Assembly (NCBI GenBank): GCA_964470965.1
Contig: CAYYIS010000015.1
Span: forward strand, 30,975-94,974
Source: CAYYIS01 sp964470965
GTDB taxonomy: Bacteria; JAAXHH01; JABIQT01
Direction of reading: 5' to 3'
DNA: 64,000 nt
The position numbers and the translations under genes were made by a program. Under the pieces are notes generated by a model. It ran no database searches, was not told where the DNA came from, and worked only from the letters and a program-made list of their open reading frames with translations. Of this stretch, positions 17,772 to 26,256 are shown one piece after another (positions within the stretch are counted from its first letter, which is position 1; each line of letters begins with the position of its first letter).

Positions 17772-18571
17772 TTTTTACCTCTCATACTGGCGAGATATGC
17801 CACGAGATCGTCAATCTCCTCCGGTGAGAATGCGTCTCCGTAGGACGGCATAATACTCTGAGCCGGTTCCCGGTGGATGGCCTTTACCTCCTGCTTCCTA
17901 AAGGAATGATATTTTTTATCTATATCGCGAATTTGAATCGTCAACGTATCTTCGTTGATGCGCACGCCACGGATCACCTGCCCGTCTTCTGTTTCGATAC
18001 GAACGACTAGGAATGTTTTAAATCCGCGAAGGTTTTTCGTCATATTATCCGCTGGGTGCTGTATGGCTGTGCGGAGATAAGCCAATCCTCGTTGTGTACC
18101 AACCTCACTAAGTTCCGGTCCCAGGCTGGTGCCGTGGCCGTTGACAATATGACAGGTACCGCAATCACCTTTTTCGAATATCTGACTGCCCCTTGCGGGA
18201 TTTCCCGCGACAGGCTTACCCACGGTTGCTCCCATGGTTTTTACAAAATGGGCTACCTGAATTGCATAAGGCTCCGTGATGATGAGACCGCCACCCGGCA
18301 TTCCTGTACCGGGGATGCCGAAACGTATCACTCTTATCAGCGCGTCGAGATCCGGCGCGTTGGGCAGTACGGCGCGGGAAAGACTCGGTCCGGTGCCGCC
18401 ATCGCCTTTGACACCGTGACAACGGGCACAGTATCCTACATACACTGTTTTGCCCAGGTCGAGGTCTATTTTTTCTCTACGATCGGTCGTCTGGGCTGAG
18501 CCAAGAGTGGTGAAACACGCCGCAAGAATTAGCGCCAGGCGGCGCATGGTACGACATATGCTGGAGTCCAC
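17768..18571 (-). CDS. Exported dihaem cytochrome c with C-terminal haem-binding-protein domain
   Basis: The protein has 267 residues and starts at a GTG behind TTGGAGG; an ATG eight codons on lacks a ribosome site. After a signal peptide come two c-type haem sites, C48-AR-C51-H52 and C137-GT-C140-H141. The C-terminal part (about 188-267: TEDGQVIRGVRINEDTLTIQ, then SIMPSYGDAFSPEEIDDLVAYLASMR) resembles the putative haem-binding domain of planctomycete and acidobacterial proteins, and its MPSYG may supply a methionine ligand. It shares an operon with, and overlaps by 4 bases, the PQQ dehydrogenase, so it probably receives that enzyme's electrons. Confidence 0.9.
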   Translation of the reverse strand: MDSSICRTMRRLALILAACFTTLGSAQTTDRREKIDLDLGKTVYVGYCARCHGVKGDGGTGPSLSRAVLPNAPDLDALIRVIRFGIPGTGMPGGGLIITEPYAIQVAHFVKTMGATVGKPVAGNPARGSQIFEKGDCGTCHIVNGHGTSLGPELSEVGTQRGLAYLRTAIQHPADNMTKNLRGFKTFLVVRIETEDGQVIRGVRINEDTLTIQIRDIDKKYHSFRKQEVKAIHREPAQSIMPSYGDAFSPEEIDDLVAYLASMRGKK

Positions 18572-18599
18572 AAACAGCCTCCAATATGTAGGGGATGGG

Positions 18600-20042
18600 C
18601 TACGAGAGGGCTTCGTTACCTATACGTATAATCTCATCTATCAGAAAGTCAATATCTTCTTTCCGGGTTCTATAATTTACGATACAGACCCGGAGGGAAT
18701 ACCGACCGTCTAGTTCGGTCGGAGACATATAACAGTGCCCTTCGGCGATGATGGTGTCTGTGATGTGGCGGTTCAGTTTGTTCAGGGCATCCGGGGAGGA
18801 TAAATTCTCGGGTACGTAACGAAAACAGGTGATACTCAACTCTGACCCGAGCGGTTCCAGCAGAGATTCCTTTTCTATGCGTTCATCGAGATAGAGCCGT
18901 AGTTCGATATCGTGCTGAATCGCGGCACGAATCTTACCCAAGCCTCGCGATTTCAGGATGGTCCACACCTTTAAACCACGAAACCGGCGTGACAACTCCA
19001 GGCCGTGATCGAACAAAGCATACTGTTCCATGGGATCCGTCTGGGTGATGGCCGTGTATTCGCTTGCCAGGCTGAAGGCGTGGCGGGAGGCGGATTCGTC
19101 TCTGATCAGAATGCAGCCTGTGTCGACGGGTACAAACAGCCATTTGTGGGGGTCCAGAGAGAGGGAATCCGCCTGTGCGAACGCGTCCGCCATCCAACGG
19201 TATGCTTCGGTTGTCACGGCCGGCGCGCCGTAACTGCCGTCAATATGGTACCAGATTCCGTGTTGTTTACAGATTTCCGCAATCTCATCGATCTCATCAA
19301 TAGCGCCGGTATTGGCCGTACCCGCGGAGGCACACACCGCTGCCGCGGTGAAACCGGCGGCCTTGTCTTCGTCAATTTTCCGTCGTAACGCATCCGTATT
19401 CATACGTCGTCTTTCGTCTAATTCAAGTAGCCGGATGTTTTCTGGCGGCAGCCCCATGAGTAGAAGCGCCTTTTTCATAGACACGTGTCCCTCCCGCGAC
19501 AAATAGACCGTAAGCCGATCCCGGGAACCAGGGCGGAGACCGGAAGTCGTTTCCGTATGTGTCACCGCGCAGGCCAGTCCGTGAAAGTTGGCGGAAGAAC
19601 CGCCGCTGACGAGCAGTCCGCCGTTGCCGTTGAACCCTGTCAGGGCGTCCAGCCAGCGCACGGCGAGCCGCTCCATCTCGGTGGCGGAAGGAGCCGACCG
19701 CCACGCGGTCACCGGCTGGTTGACAGCGGATGCAAGCGCATCGGCGAACATGCCGAGCGGGTCGGCGGAAGTGCATACGTATCCGAAGAACCGGGGATGC
19801 CCGTTGCGGCGACAATAGGGCAGGACGTACTCCCGCCACAGGGCGAATGTTTCGGCTGCATCGCCTTCCTGTTCCGGTAGCGGCTCTTCCAGCAAGCGGC
19901 GCAGATGCTGTCCCGATATTGGCCTGAGCACCGGCCCGGACTGTTCGGCCTGTACAGCTTCTAGCATCATTTCGACGATCTGTGTGCCGAGCACCCGGAA
20001 TTCATCGGGGGGTATATCGAAGGATATCTCTTCTATGGACAT
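18600..20042 (-). CDS. PLP-dependent group II amino-acid decarboxylase
   Basis: The protein has 480 residues, the usual size of aromatic-L-amino-acid decarboxylase relatives. VSGGSSANFHGL, the DGSYGAPAV cofactor segment and the Schiff-base lysine K300 in SLDPHKWLF are present. Members decarboxylate amino acids such as tyrosine, tryptophan, DOPA or glutamate to amines; the substrate is not set by these motifs. The chosen ATG at 20042 shares its A with the stop of the upstream GNAT gene (TGATG) and has AGGAG, so the two are translationally coupled. The pair suggests making and then acetylating an amine. The cytochrome and PQQ genes follow 28 bases downstream. Confidence 0.88.
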   Translation of the reverse strand: MSIEEISFDIPPDEFRVLGTQIVEMMLEAVQAEQSGPVLRPISGQHLRRLLEEPLPEQEGDAAETFALWREYVLPYCRRNGHPRFFGYVCTSADPLGMFADALASAVNQPVTAWRSAPSATEMERLAVRWLDALTGFNGNGGLLVSGGSSANFHGLACAVTHTETTSGLRPGSRDRLTVYLSREGHVSMKKALLLMGLPPENIRLLELDERRRMNTDALRRKIDEDKAAGFTAAAVCASAGTANTGAIDEIDEIAEICKQHGIWYHIDGSYGAPAVTTEAYRWMADAFAQADSLSLDPHKWLFVPVDTGCILIRDESASRHAFSLASEYTAITQTDPMEQYALFDHGLELSRRFRGLKVWTILKSRGLGKIRAAIQHDIELRLYLDERIEKESLLEPLGSELSITCFRYVPENLSSPDALNKLNRHITDTIIAEGHCYMSPTELDGRYSLRVCIVNYRTRKEDIDFLIDEIIRIGNEALS

Positions 20043-21124
20043 CAGTTCTCCTTTTCTCTCCGGACCCGCTCTTCCTGCCACTGAAATCTACTGCCGTAAT
20101 AATCATCCCGTCCGCGGATATGTCGCGCATCATGTGACAGGTGTTTTCTATATATAAGAAGATCTGCCGTGCCATCATCAAGGAGCAGCTGCTGCCTGAG
20201 GCGGCCTGCTTCTGAGAACCCGGCGTCATACAGCAGATTTTTTTGTTCTTCATCGCGATCGGAAATTTGAATCTGCAAAATGGTAATATGAAGCCGTGTT
20301 GCTTTTGATTCGATGGCACGGATTAGGTCCGCGGCCTGACCCAGGTACTCTGGGATTACGCGAAACGTCAGATCCGCAACATGCTGTTCGTAATAGGTGT
20401 TATATCGAGTCGCAGCCGCTGCGCCCACCACACGATGGCCTTGATTTTCCAACACGACGAAGGCTCCGGCGTCGCCCTCCGTCTGTTTCATGAGCTTCGA
20501 AAAATGCTGTTCGTACCGTGTATCTGAGAAGCAGTGTGATATGTAATCTTTAACGAGCCATCGTGGTTGGTGGTGATTGTACAGTGCTGTAGCGCGCGGT
20601 AAATCGCCCCAGTGTGCATCACGAACCTGCCCGGGCCCGTTATATCCGAAATAGGTCTCATCGAACGCGTCACACCCCGGCGCCAGGTACCGCATTCCGT
20701 CCCCCACATGGTGTCTGAACCCGTAGTTTTCATAAAGGGTTCCCGCCCCGGGATTGGCTGTGCAGAGATACAGCGCCATTCCTCCGTCATCTCTAAACCG
20801 ATCGATTAAATATTGTAGCAGTGCTGATGCGACCCCTTTCCTGCGATGGTTCTCAACCGTCTGTACGAATTCCACTACTCCGACATCCCGTGTATCCGCC
20901 GGCGTGTAATACGTCATAGCACCTGCGAACTCCCCATAGATTGAACCGATGAAATAAGGTGTATACAACCACGGAGAAACCGTCCCGGATACCAGCTCAT
21001 CCCGTATCACATCCCACCAGACCAGGTGAAACCACTCGTCGGGTAAGGGTGGATGGAGCACGGAGATTTTAAGTGGTTCCCCTGATTGAAGTAAGATTGT
21101 TTCAGGTAATTGTTGGTTTTTCAT
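20042..21124 (-). CDS. Tandem GNAT-domain acetyltransferase
   Basis: The protein has 360 residues. The first GNAT domain (about 1-155) has a clear acetyl-CoA motif (VEFVQTVENHRRKGVASALL) and the LYENYGF end. The second (about 165-330) is weaker, with a ligand loop not obvious (FRVIPEYLGQAADLIRAI) and the NLLYDAGFSEAGR end. Two-domain GNATs often keep only one active half. The start has only a weak ribosome site. It is the first gene of the minus operon 21124-16179 and overlaps the decarboxylase by one base. Acceptor unknown; the decarboxylation product is a reasonable guess. Confidence 0.75.
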   Translation of the reverse strand: MKNQQLPETILLQSGEPLKISVLHPPLPDEWFHLVWWDVIRDELVSGTVSPWLYTPYFIGSIYGEFAGAMTYYTPADTRDVGVVEFVQTVENHRRKGVASALLQYLIDRFRDDGGMALYLCTANPGAGTLYENYGFRHHVGDGMRYLAPGCDAFDETYFGYNGPGQVRDAHWGDLPRATALYNHHQPRWLVKDYISHCFSDTRYEQHFSKLMKQTEGDAGAFVVLENQGHRVVGAAAATRYNTYYEQHVADLTFRVIPEYLGQAADLIRAIESKATRLHITILQIQISDRDEEQKNLLYDAGFSEAGRLRQQLLLDDGTADLLIYRKHLSHDARHIRGRDDYYGSRFQWQEERVRREKEN

Positions 21125-21475
21125 TGGTTCATGGATAAGAAAGGATAGATAAAAAGTACCGGGAATTTCATATAGAAGCCCGATCTTTCAACAAGAAAAC
21201 AAGTCAATGAACCTGTTTTCTCTCCAGGCGGGTGCGGTCAGGCAGTATGTAATCGACAGGAAGGTTAGTGTCTCTAATGCATTGATGGAGTCAGGCGTTA
21301 GGCTGTTAAAGGCCGGCTGTATGGGCTGTCTTTCCGCCGTTTCCCGATTTCGTCCGCCGGGACCATAATGGATTCAAGTTGATATTGTGCTCATATATCG
21401 TCTTCGGAGAAGAGGCTCTCCGGCCGTGCGTGACCGTGATTAACCGTGATTAAATAATGTGTGGCCGCCCCTCGA
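21125..21475. other. Gene-free stretch between two minus-strand operons
   Basis: These 351 bases should hold the promoter for the tandem GNAT gene and the end of the six-gene minus operon. I see an 8-bp inverted repeat AGAAAACA/TGTTTTCT (21194-21201 with 21214-21221), a 6-bp hairpin CGGAGA/TCTCCG (21405-21422), and a direct repeat of the 10-mer ACCGTGATTA (21433-21442, 21443-21452) near the stop of the SDR gene. A 53-codon frame at 21207-21368 has no ribosome site and no similarity I recognise. Confidence 0.45.
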
Positions 21476-22249
21476 TTACGCCCAGGCCCCTTTGGCCATC
21501 AAGCCTCCGTCCACGTTGACATAAGAGCCGGTCATAAAACCGGCTTTACTGCTGGCCAGGAAGAGGACGGCATCCGCTATGTCTTCTGGTTGGCCGAGAC
21601 GATTGACGGGATGAGCTTCAGCCATTTGGGACCTGAGCGCCGCTTCGTCGCCCCCGATGGACTCGAGAGCTTCATCCACAAGCGGCGTGTCGATCGTTCC
21701 CGGGTTAACGGCCAGAACCCTGATGTTGTCCTTGGCATATTCGAGGGCCAGTTGGCGAGTCAGGGACAGGTCCCCTCCCTTGCTGGCTGCGTAAGCGGAT
21801 ACGCCCAGGGCCGATTGCAGCCCCTGTACGCTGGCGGTGTTGATGATGACGCCCCCTCCCCGTTTGATCATCACGGGGATACAGTATTTGGACATCAGGA
21901 ACCGGCTTTTTAGATTCACATTGATGATGCGGTCCCAGGCGTCTTCCGGTAATTCATGAGCAGGCAAATAGCTGGCTGTGGGCTGAATGCCCACATTGTT
22001 GCACAAGATATCCACGCCACCCCATTCCGTCAGCGCCTTGTCAACCAGATCCTTGCAGACATTACTTAATGAGACATCCGCACACTGAAACAAGACGCCT
22101 GTTCGCTTCGAGATTTCCGCGCCGGCGGCTTCGTCGACATCCGCGCACATCACATGGGCACCCTCCCGATCGAATGCCTCGGAGATTCCCCGTCCTATCC
22201 CTTTTGCGCCGCCGGTCACAATTACGACTTTCCCCTCAAATTCTGACAT
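21476..22249 (-). CDS. Classical short-chain dehydrogenase/reductase
   Basis: The protein has 257 residues. TGGAKGIGRG (about 11-20) binds NAD(P), then NNVGIQ, serine in NTASVQG, and the active-site Y153-AAS-K157, ending with the usual GSYVNVDGGLMAKG. The chosen ATG at 22249 has a strong AAGGAGGAG site 13 bases after the upstream sulfatase stop. It is the last gene of the minus operon that starts at 29388. It is a 3-hydroxyacyl- or sugar-alcohol-type oxidoreductase; substrate not set. Confidence 0.93.
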   Translation of the reverse strand: MSEFEGKVVIVTGGAKGIGRGISEAFDREGAHVMCADVDEAAGAEISKRTGVLFQCADVSLSNVCKDLVDKALTEWGGVDILCNNVGIQPTASYLPAHELPEDAWDRIINVNLKSRFLMSKYCIPVMIKRGGGVIINTASVQGLQSALGVSAYAASKGGDLSLTRQLALEYAKDNIRVLAVNPGTIDTPLVDEALESIGGDEAALRSQMAEAHPVNRLGQPEDIADAVLFLASSKAGFMTGSYVNVDGGLMAKGAWA

Positions 22250-22262
22250 GACAAGCTCCTCC

Positions 22263-23636
22263 TTATGTATTAGTGATATTGTGCCGGTTCCCTCTGAAAT
22301 AATCGGATTCATAATAATCCACATCCCTGCCATCAGTGGCCCGCCACCAGGCATCAGCACGTTGAGAAAGATCCTGCTTCAGGGATTCATATTCCGGGTC
22401 TTCGGCCAGGTTTTTAATCTCTTCCGGATCTATTGCGAGGTCGTACAGCTCCTCAGTGTCGTCCGGCCCATAATACCGTACATATTTTTTGTCGCGCGAT
22501 CGGACACCGTAGAACGGATGAAGGCCCCAGTAGGCCGCGTAATGCTCGAAAAACAGGTACTCATCGTCCGGGTGTGCATCATTCGTGAATGCCGATGCGA
22601 AATCGCCGCCGGTGAACGAAGCAGGTACGTCTACCTGGGCCAGTCGCAACAGCGTCGCGGCAAACGCCTGGGATGATACCAGGTCGTCTATCTCATTCCG
22701 GTTTATCTTGACACTCTCGGGCATTTTGAAGATACAGGGAACATGGAACAGTTCCTCATACGGGATGGTACCTTTTAATCGCATCTTGTGGGAACCCATC
22801 ATATCCCCATGATCCGATAGAAACAGCACCAGCGTATTTTCCCATATGCCTAAACGTTTAAACTCGGACATCACTCCGCCCACATGTTCGTCCATCATCG
22901 ATATCATGGAATAATATTCAGCGAGTTCCCGCTTAGCGGCTGCTTCATCATTGGCGCCGTGAGAACCGTCTGCCGCATGTACCTGCTGGAAGGGAGGCTT
23001 ACCCTCGAACGTCTCGGTGTAAAAACTGCCAGGAAGCGTCATCCTGTCCAAGGGAAACCGGTCCGAAAATTCCGGTTCTGTGAAGAACGGAGGGTGTGGC
23101 AGGTTAGTCGAGAATACGAAGAACAAAGGCTGTTCGCCGGGCGTGTACGACTTGAGATAATCTACGCCATCGCGCGCTGCCATGTAGTCTCTTCTAAGAC
23201 TTTGGGGTACGTGATGGATTCCGAGCGGTTTGGCCTCTTCATCGGGTATCACCACGTTGTCGTAGTTGTTTCCTTCTGTAAATCCGAGGTCTTCAAGCGG
23301 CGATCCGAGATGGCTTTTGCCGAAATACACCGTATGGTATCCTGCATCCTGAAGAACATGAGCTATCGTAGTGTGTTTACGCGTCAACATGTTCCGGTGG
23401 TCAAAAAAACCGTAGTTGACCATTACACCGCACTCATGGGGCGACATGCCGGTCATAAGCGCTGCCCTGGACGGCACGCACTGCCCCTGTACCGTGTACG
23501 CATGAGAAAACCAGATCCCTTCATCCGCCAGTGAATCCAGATGGGGAGTGTAAGAGACCCGGTCAACCCGTCCCATCCGCTGATACTGCATCTGATCGCA
23601 CCAGAGAATCAGGATGTTGGGAGATTTGCTAATCAC
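22263..23636 (-). CDS. Type I sulfatase, CVPSR motif
   Basis: The protein has 457 residues starting at a GTG whose last bases overlap the TGA of the upstream cyclase gene (GTGA), with AGGA ahead. SPNILILWCDQMQ begins the core, the formylglycine motif is C53-V-P-S-R, and FGKSHLG and LSDHGDMMGSHKMRLKG complete the metal and sulfate sites. It resembles choline-sulfatase and related cytoplasmic enzymes more than arylsulfatase A. No signal peptide. It lies in an operon with a second sulfatase, a binding lipoprotein and the SDR, so it probably works on an imported sulfate ester. Confidence 0.92.
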   Translation of the reverse strand: MISKSPNILILWCDQMQYQRMGRVDRVSYTPHLDSLADEGIWFSHAYTVQGQCVPSRAALMTGMSPHECGVMVNYGFFDHRNMLTRKHTTIAHVLQDAGYHTVYFGKSHLGSPLEDLGFTEGNNYDNVVIPDEEAKPLGIHHVPQSLRRDYMAARDGVDYLKSYTPGEQPLFFVFSTNLPHPPFFTEPEFSDRFPLDRMTLPGSFYTETFEGKPPFQQVHAADGSHGANDEAAAKRELAEYYSMISMMDEHVGGVMSEFKRLGIWENTLVLFLSDHGDMMGSHKMRLKGTIPYEELFHVPCIFKMPESVKINRNEIDDLVSSQAFAATLLRLAQVDVPASFTGGDFASAFTNDAHPDDEYLFFEHYAAYWGLHPFYGVRSRDKKYVRYYGPDDTEELYDLAIDPEEIKNLAEDPEYESLKQDLSQRADAWWRATDGRDVDYYESDYFRGNRHNITNT

Positions 23637-24628
23637 CTGATTCCTATCGGCCTTCCTGGCGACCCCGTCGCCCCTTCGAAGCGGATGGGAGTGAAGACGA
23701 AGAGGAACTCGTAGACGCCGTCCGCCACCAGACTGTCGAAGACCATGTTTTCCAGGTTCCACACCCCGTTTTTAGTAATAAGTTCTTGGTGGACGGGGAA
23801 CGCCACGCTGGTATCCGGGTTGGGAATAACCTCTGTGCTCCAGTGATCCGAACCGACCATCGATGCCTTTTTCGCGACGACCCATTTTGCCACTTCCATG
23901 CCGATACCCGGCGGATTGGTGTTGTAGGTCGCCTCATCGTTCCAGTGTTTCGACCAGCCGTACCGGAAGAAGATCGCATCACCCGGTTCAACGCTGTCTT
24001 CGGCGATTCCCTGCCTCTGCAGGGCGCCTGTGACATCTGCCACAGTCACTTCGTAACTCTGAGGTAGAACCTCCATTTCCTTGTATCCGGCCACATCAAC
24101 CAGAATACCCCGGGTGAGGATCGGTTTTATGTTCTCGATGCCCAGCTTCAGAAGACCGTAGGGATTTTTAAAGTCCTCCAGGAAATGGCCGTTGTAGAAG
24201 ACGTCTTTATCGGTCCCATCCGCCATCTTGACTCTGGCACCGATGTGCCCGGGACCGTCGAACTGCGTCCCGACCTGTCCGATTTCCGCCACAAGTAATT
24301 CATCGTGGTAAATCAGTCTGTTCTCGCCCAGCGGTTCACCCGTGGGCGATCCCGGTATAAACATCGAATACGTGCGTTCACCGAACAGCGGCATGGATCG
24401 GCTGTAGACTTGGCCGATCTCATAGACTTTACCGGTTGTCACGAGCTTCATAGCTTTCATGATCTTTTCCGGTGTCATCCAGTTGGACCCTCCGGCCTGG
24501 TCCCCGGCACCCCAGATGGGATGGGGCCACCATGGTCCCTGCTCTCTGGTCTGGGCGTGAGCGGTGATGAGCCATGACTGCAAGAGCATCAGAGTGACTG
24601 CAGAGAATAGTAAGCGATATGTCCTCAT
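23633..24628 (-). CDS. Exported cyclase-family (kynurenine-formamidase-like) hydrolase
   Basis: The protein has 331 residues. MRTYRLLFSAVTLMLLQSWL begins a signal peptide ending near residue 26 (AHAQ). The chosen ATG follows AGGAGG. The Cyclase family metal motif HxGTHxDxPxH appears as QVGTQFDGPGHIG, so both variable histidines are glutamine while Asp and the last His remain. A Q at this place is, as I recall, found in a subgroup of the family. VFYNGHF and FRYGWSKHW further on fit the family. Members hydrolyse cyclic amides or formamides with a metal ion. It sits between two sulfatases in the operon and would act in the periplasm. Confidence 0.8.
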   Translation of the reverse strand: MRTYRLLFSAVTLMLLQSWLITAHAQTREQGPWWPHPIWGAGDQAGGSNWMTPEKIMKAMKLVTTGKVYEIGQVYSRSMPLFGERTYSMFIPGSPTGEPLGENRLIYHDELLVAEIGQVGTQFDGPGHIGARVKMADGTDKDVFYNGHFLEDFKNPYGLLKLGIENIKPILTRGILVDVAGYKEMEVLPQSYEVTVADVTGALQRQGIAEDSVEPGDAIFFRYGWSKHWNDEATYNTNPPGIGMEVAKWVVAKKASMVGSDHWSTEVIPNPDTSVAFPVHQELITKNGVWNLENMVFDSLVADGVYEFLFVFTPIRFEGATGSPGRPIGIR

Positions 24629-24669
24629 TTGAGCCTCCTGTACAGTTGAGTTAAAAATGTTTGCAATGT

Positions 24670-26256
24670 CTAATGTTCCGGCCAATCATCGAAATCCATT
24701 GCCGGTTGGTCACTCACCACATCAGGGTGTTCCAGGGTGAGATCCGCCTCCACCAGTCGCCCGTCACCGAGTAATATCTGGTTGGAGGTTCGTGGCGAAA
24801 CACGACCGGGATACAGGTCCTGGAATTGTTCGGTTTCTGATTGTCGGCAGCCGATAGCTTGATCGAAATCAAACCCGTCATACACCGAAGTCCTGAGTCT
24901 GTCCAACGCGACCGAAATCTCTGGATCCGTCGTTTGGGCAATAGTCAACTGCTCATCCGGGTCGGCTTGCAGATCGAAAGCGAGGTCTTCGCAGTCGTGG
25001 AACGCCACGTACTTGTATCGATCGGATCGTATCATCCTATATTCTGTTCCGGGTCCGCCGAGCGGGTTGAGGTATTCCATTATGACACCGGGGCGCCGCT
25101 TCAATGCGGCGACTGTCGTACCCCTGACGGCAGCGGACAGATCCAGACCATCCAACCCATCGGGAATTGGCGTACCTGTCAGACCGCACAACGTGGGAAA
25201 CAGGTCGCCGAGGCCTACAGGATGCGTTATTTCCGAAGGTGATAGGTCTCCGTTCCGATGTTCCGGCAAGGAAACTATCAACGGGACGCGGGCTGAAGCT
25301 TCGTGCCATGTGTTTTTCCACCACAGACCGTGCTCCCCCGCCAGTTCACCATGGTCTGAAGTGTATACGATTATTGTATTTTCGAGTAATTGGTCCCGGT
25401 CCAACAAAGCCATGAAATCCCCGATAATCTCGTCGAGTTGATCGACGCAGGCGAAATAGGCGGCCCGTGCTCGGATGGTGTCTTCTTCCGTGATGTCATC
25501 CATCGAATGTCCCCTCAACGCACCGCCACCCCTTGTTCTTAACCCTACAGTCATCGGGTGATTGACCGTGTCGCCTGTAAATCCGACACGCGGTGCTGTG
25601 ACGCCGCATGGAAAATAGCGTTCAAAGAACCGCCGCGCTGCAAGTTGTGGAAAATGGGGATGAGCGAATGAAGCATACAGCATCCATGGTTGATCCTGTT
25701 TCTGATGGCGATGCTCTCGGAGCCATGCCATTGATTCACGGACCACGATCTGTTCCTGAAGCAGAGATTCCGGAATATCGCTGATTCCGGCATCCTTGAT
25801 GATAGAAGGCATGAATATGTGGTCTTGTGGGGCTGTGAGGGACAGCGGATCTTTTTGATGAGCCGGTGAGGGGCCGGTGAAATCCCCGTAAGGCCGCGCC
25901 GCGAATCCGGCATGCTGTAACGAACCGGGCAGGTGCATTTTGCCCACGGTTGCAGTGGCATAGCCGTGGTGCCCAAAATGGGATGCGATGGTGGTGGTGT
26001 CAGGCCACAAAACCGGGCACCTGGATGGATAGCGCCCGGACAGTAACGCAATACGGCTCGGGACACACAAGGGCATCTGACAATAGGCAGTTTCGAAGTG
26101 GGTGCCCTGATCTATGAGTCCGTCCAGCGTGGGGGTCCGGCATGGTTCGCCGCCCCGGTCTTGAGAGCGATGGGACAAAAAGCGGTAACTATGTTCGTCA
26201 CTCAAAAGAAAGAGGATGTTAGGGGATCTGGTCGCTGGATTCAATGGTGTATTCAA
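24670..26256 (-). CDS. Type I sulfatase, CVPSR motif
   Basis: The protein has 528 residues. SPNILFLLSDEHSYRFLSH starts the core, the formylglycine motif is C64-V-P-S-R, then VGKMHLPG and YTSDHGELAGEHGLWWKNTWHEAS complete the site. The C-terminal 100 residues (VYDGFDFDQAIG and PGRVSPRTSNQILLGDGRLVEADL) go beyond the core. The start is TTG at 26256, overlapping the stop of the upstream binding-protein gene (TTGA). No signal peptide. Two sulfatases in one operon suggest a substrate with two kinds of sulfate ester or a family of substrates. Confidence 0.9.
   Translation of the reverse strand: MNTPLNPATRSPNILFLLSDEHSYRFLSHRSQDRGGEPCRTPTLDGLIDQGTHFETAYCQMPLCVPSRIALLSGRYPSRCPVLWPDTTTIASHFGHHGYATATVGKMHLPGSLQHAGFAARPYGDFTGPSPAHQKDPLSLTAPQDHIFMPSIIKDAGISDIPESLLQEQIVVRESMAWLREHRHQKQDQPWMLYASFAHPHFPQLAARRFFERYFPCGVTAPRVGFTGDTVNHPMTVGLRTRGGGALRGHSMDDITEEDTIRARAAYFACVDQLDEIIGDFMALLDRDQLLENTIIVYTSDHGELAGEHGLWWKNTWHEASARVPLIVSLPEHRNGDLSPSEITHPVGLGDLFPTLCGLTGTPIPDGLDGLDLSAAVRGTTVAALKRRPGVIMEYLNPLGGPGTEYRMIRSDRYKYVAFHDCEDLAFDLQADPDEQLTIAQTTDPEISVALDRLRTSVYDGFDFDQAIGCRQSETEQFQDLYPGRVSPRTSNQILLGDGRLVEADLTLEHPDVVSDQPAMDFDDWPEH

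Noticed and set aside
21207..21368. 53-codon plus-strand frame
   Set aside because: No ribosome site and no recognisable features; it begins inside a short inverted repeat.
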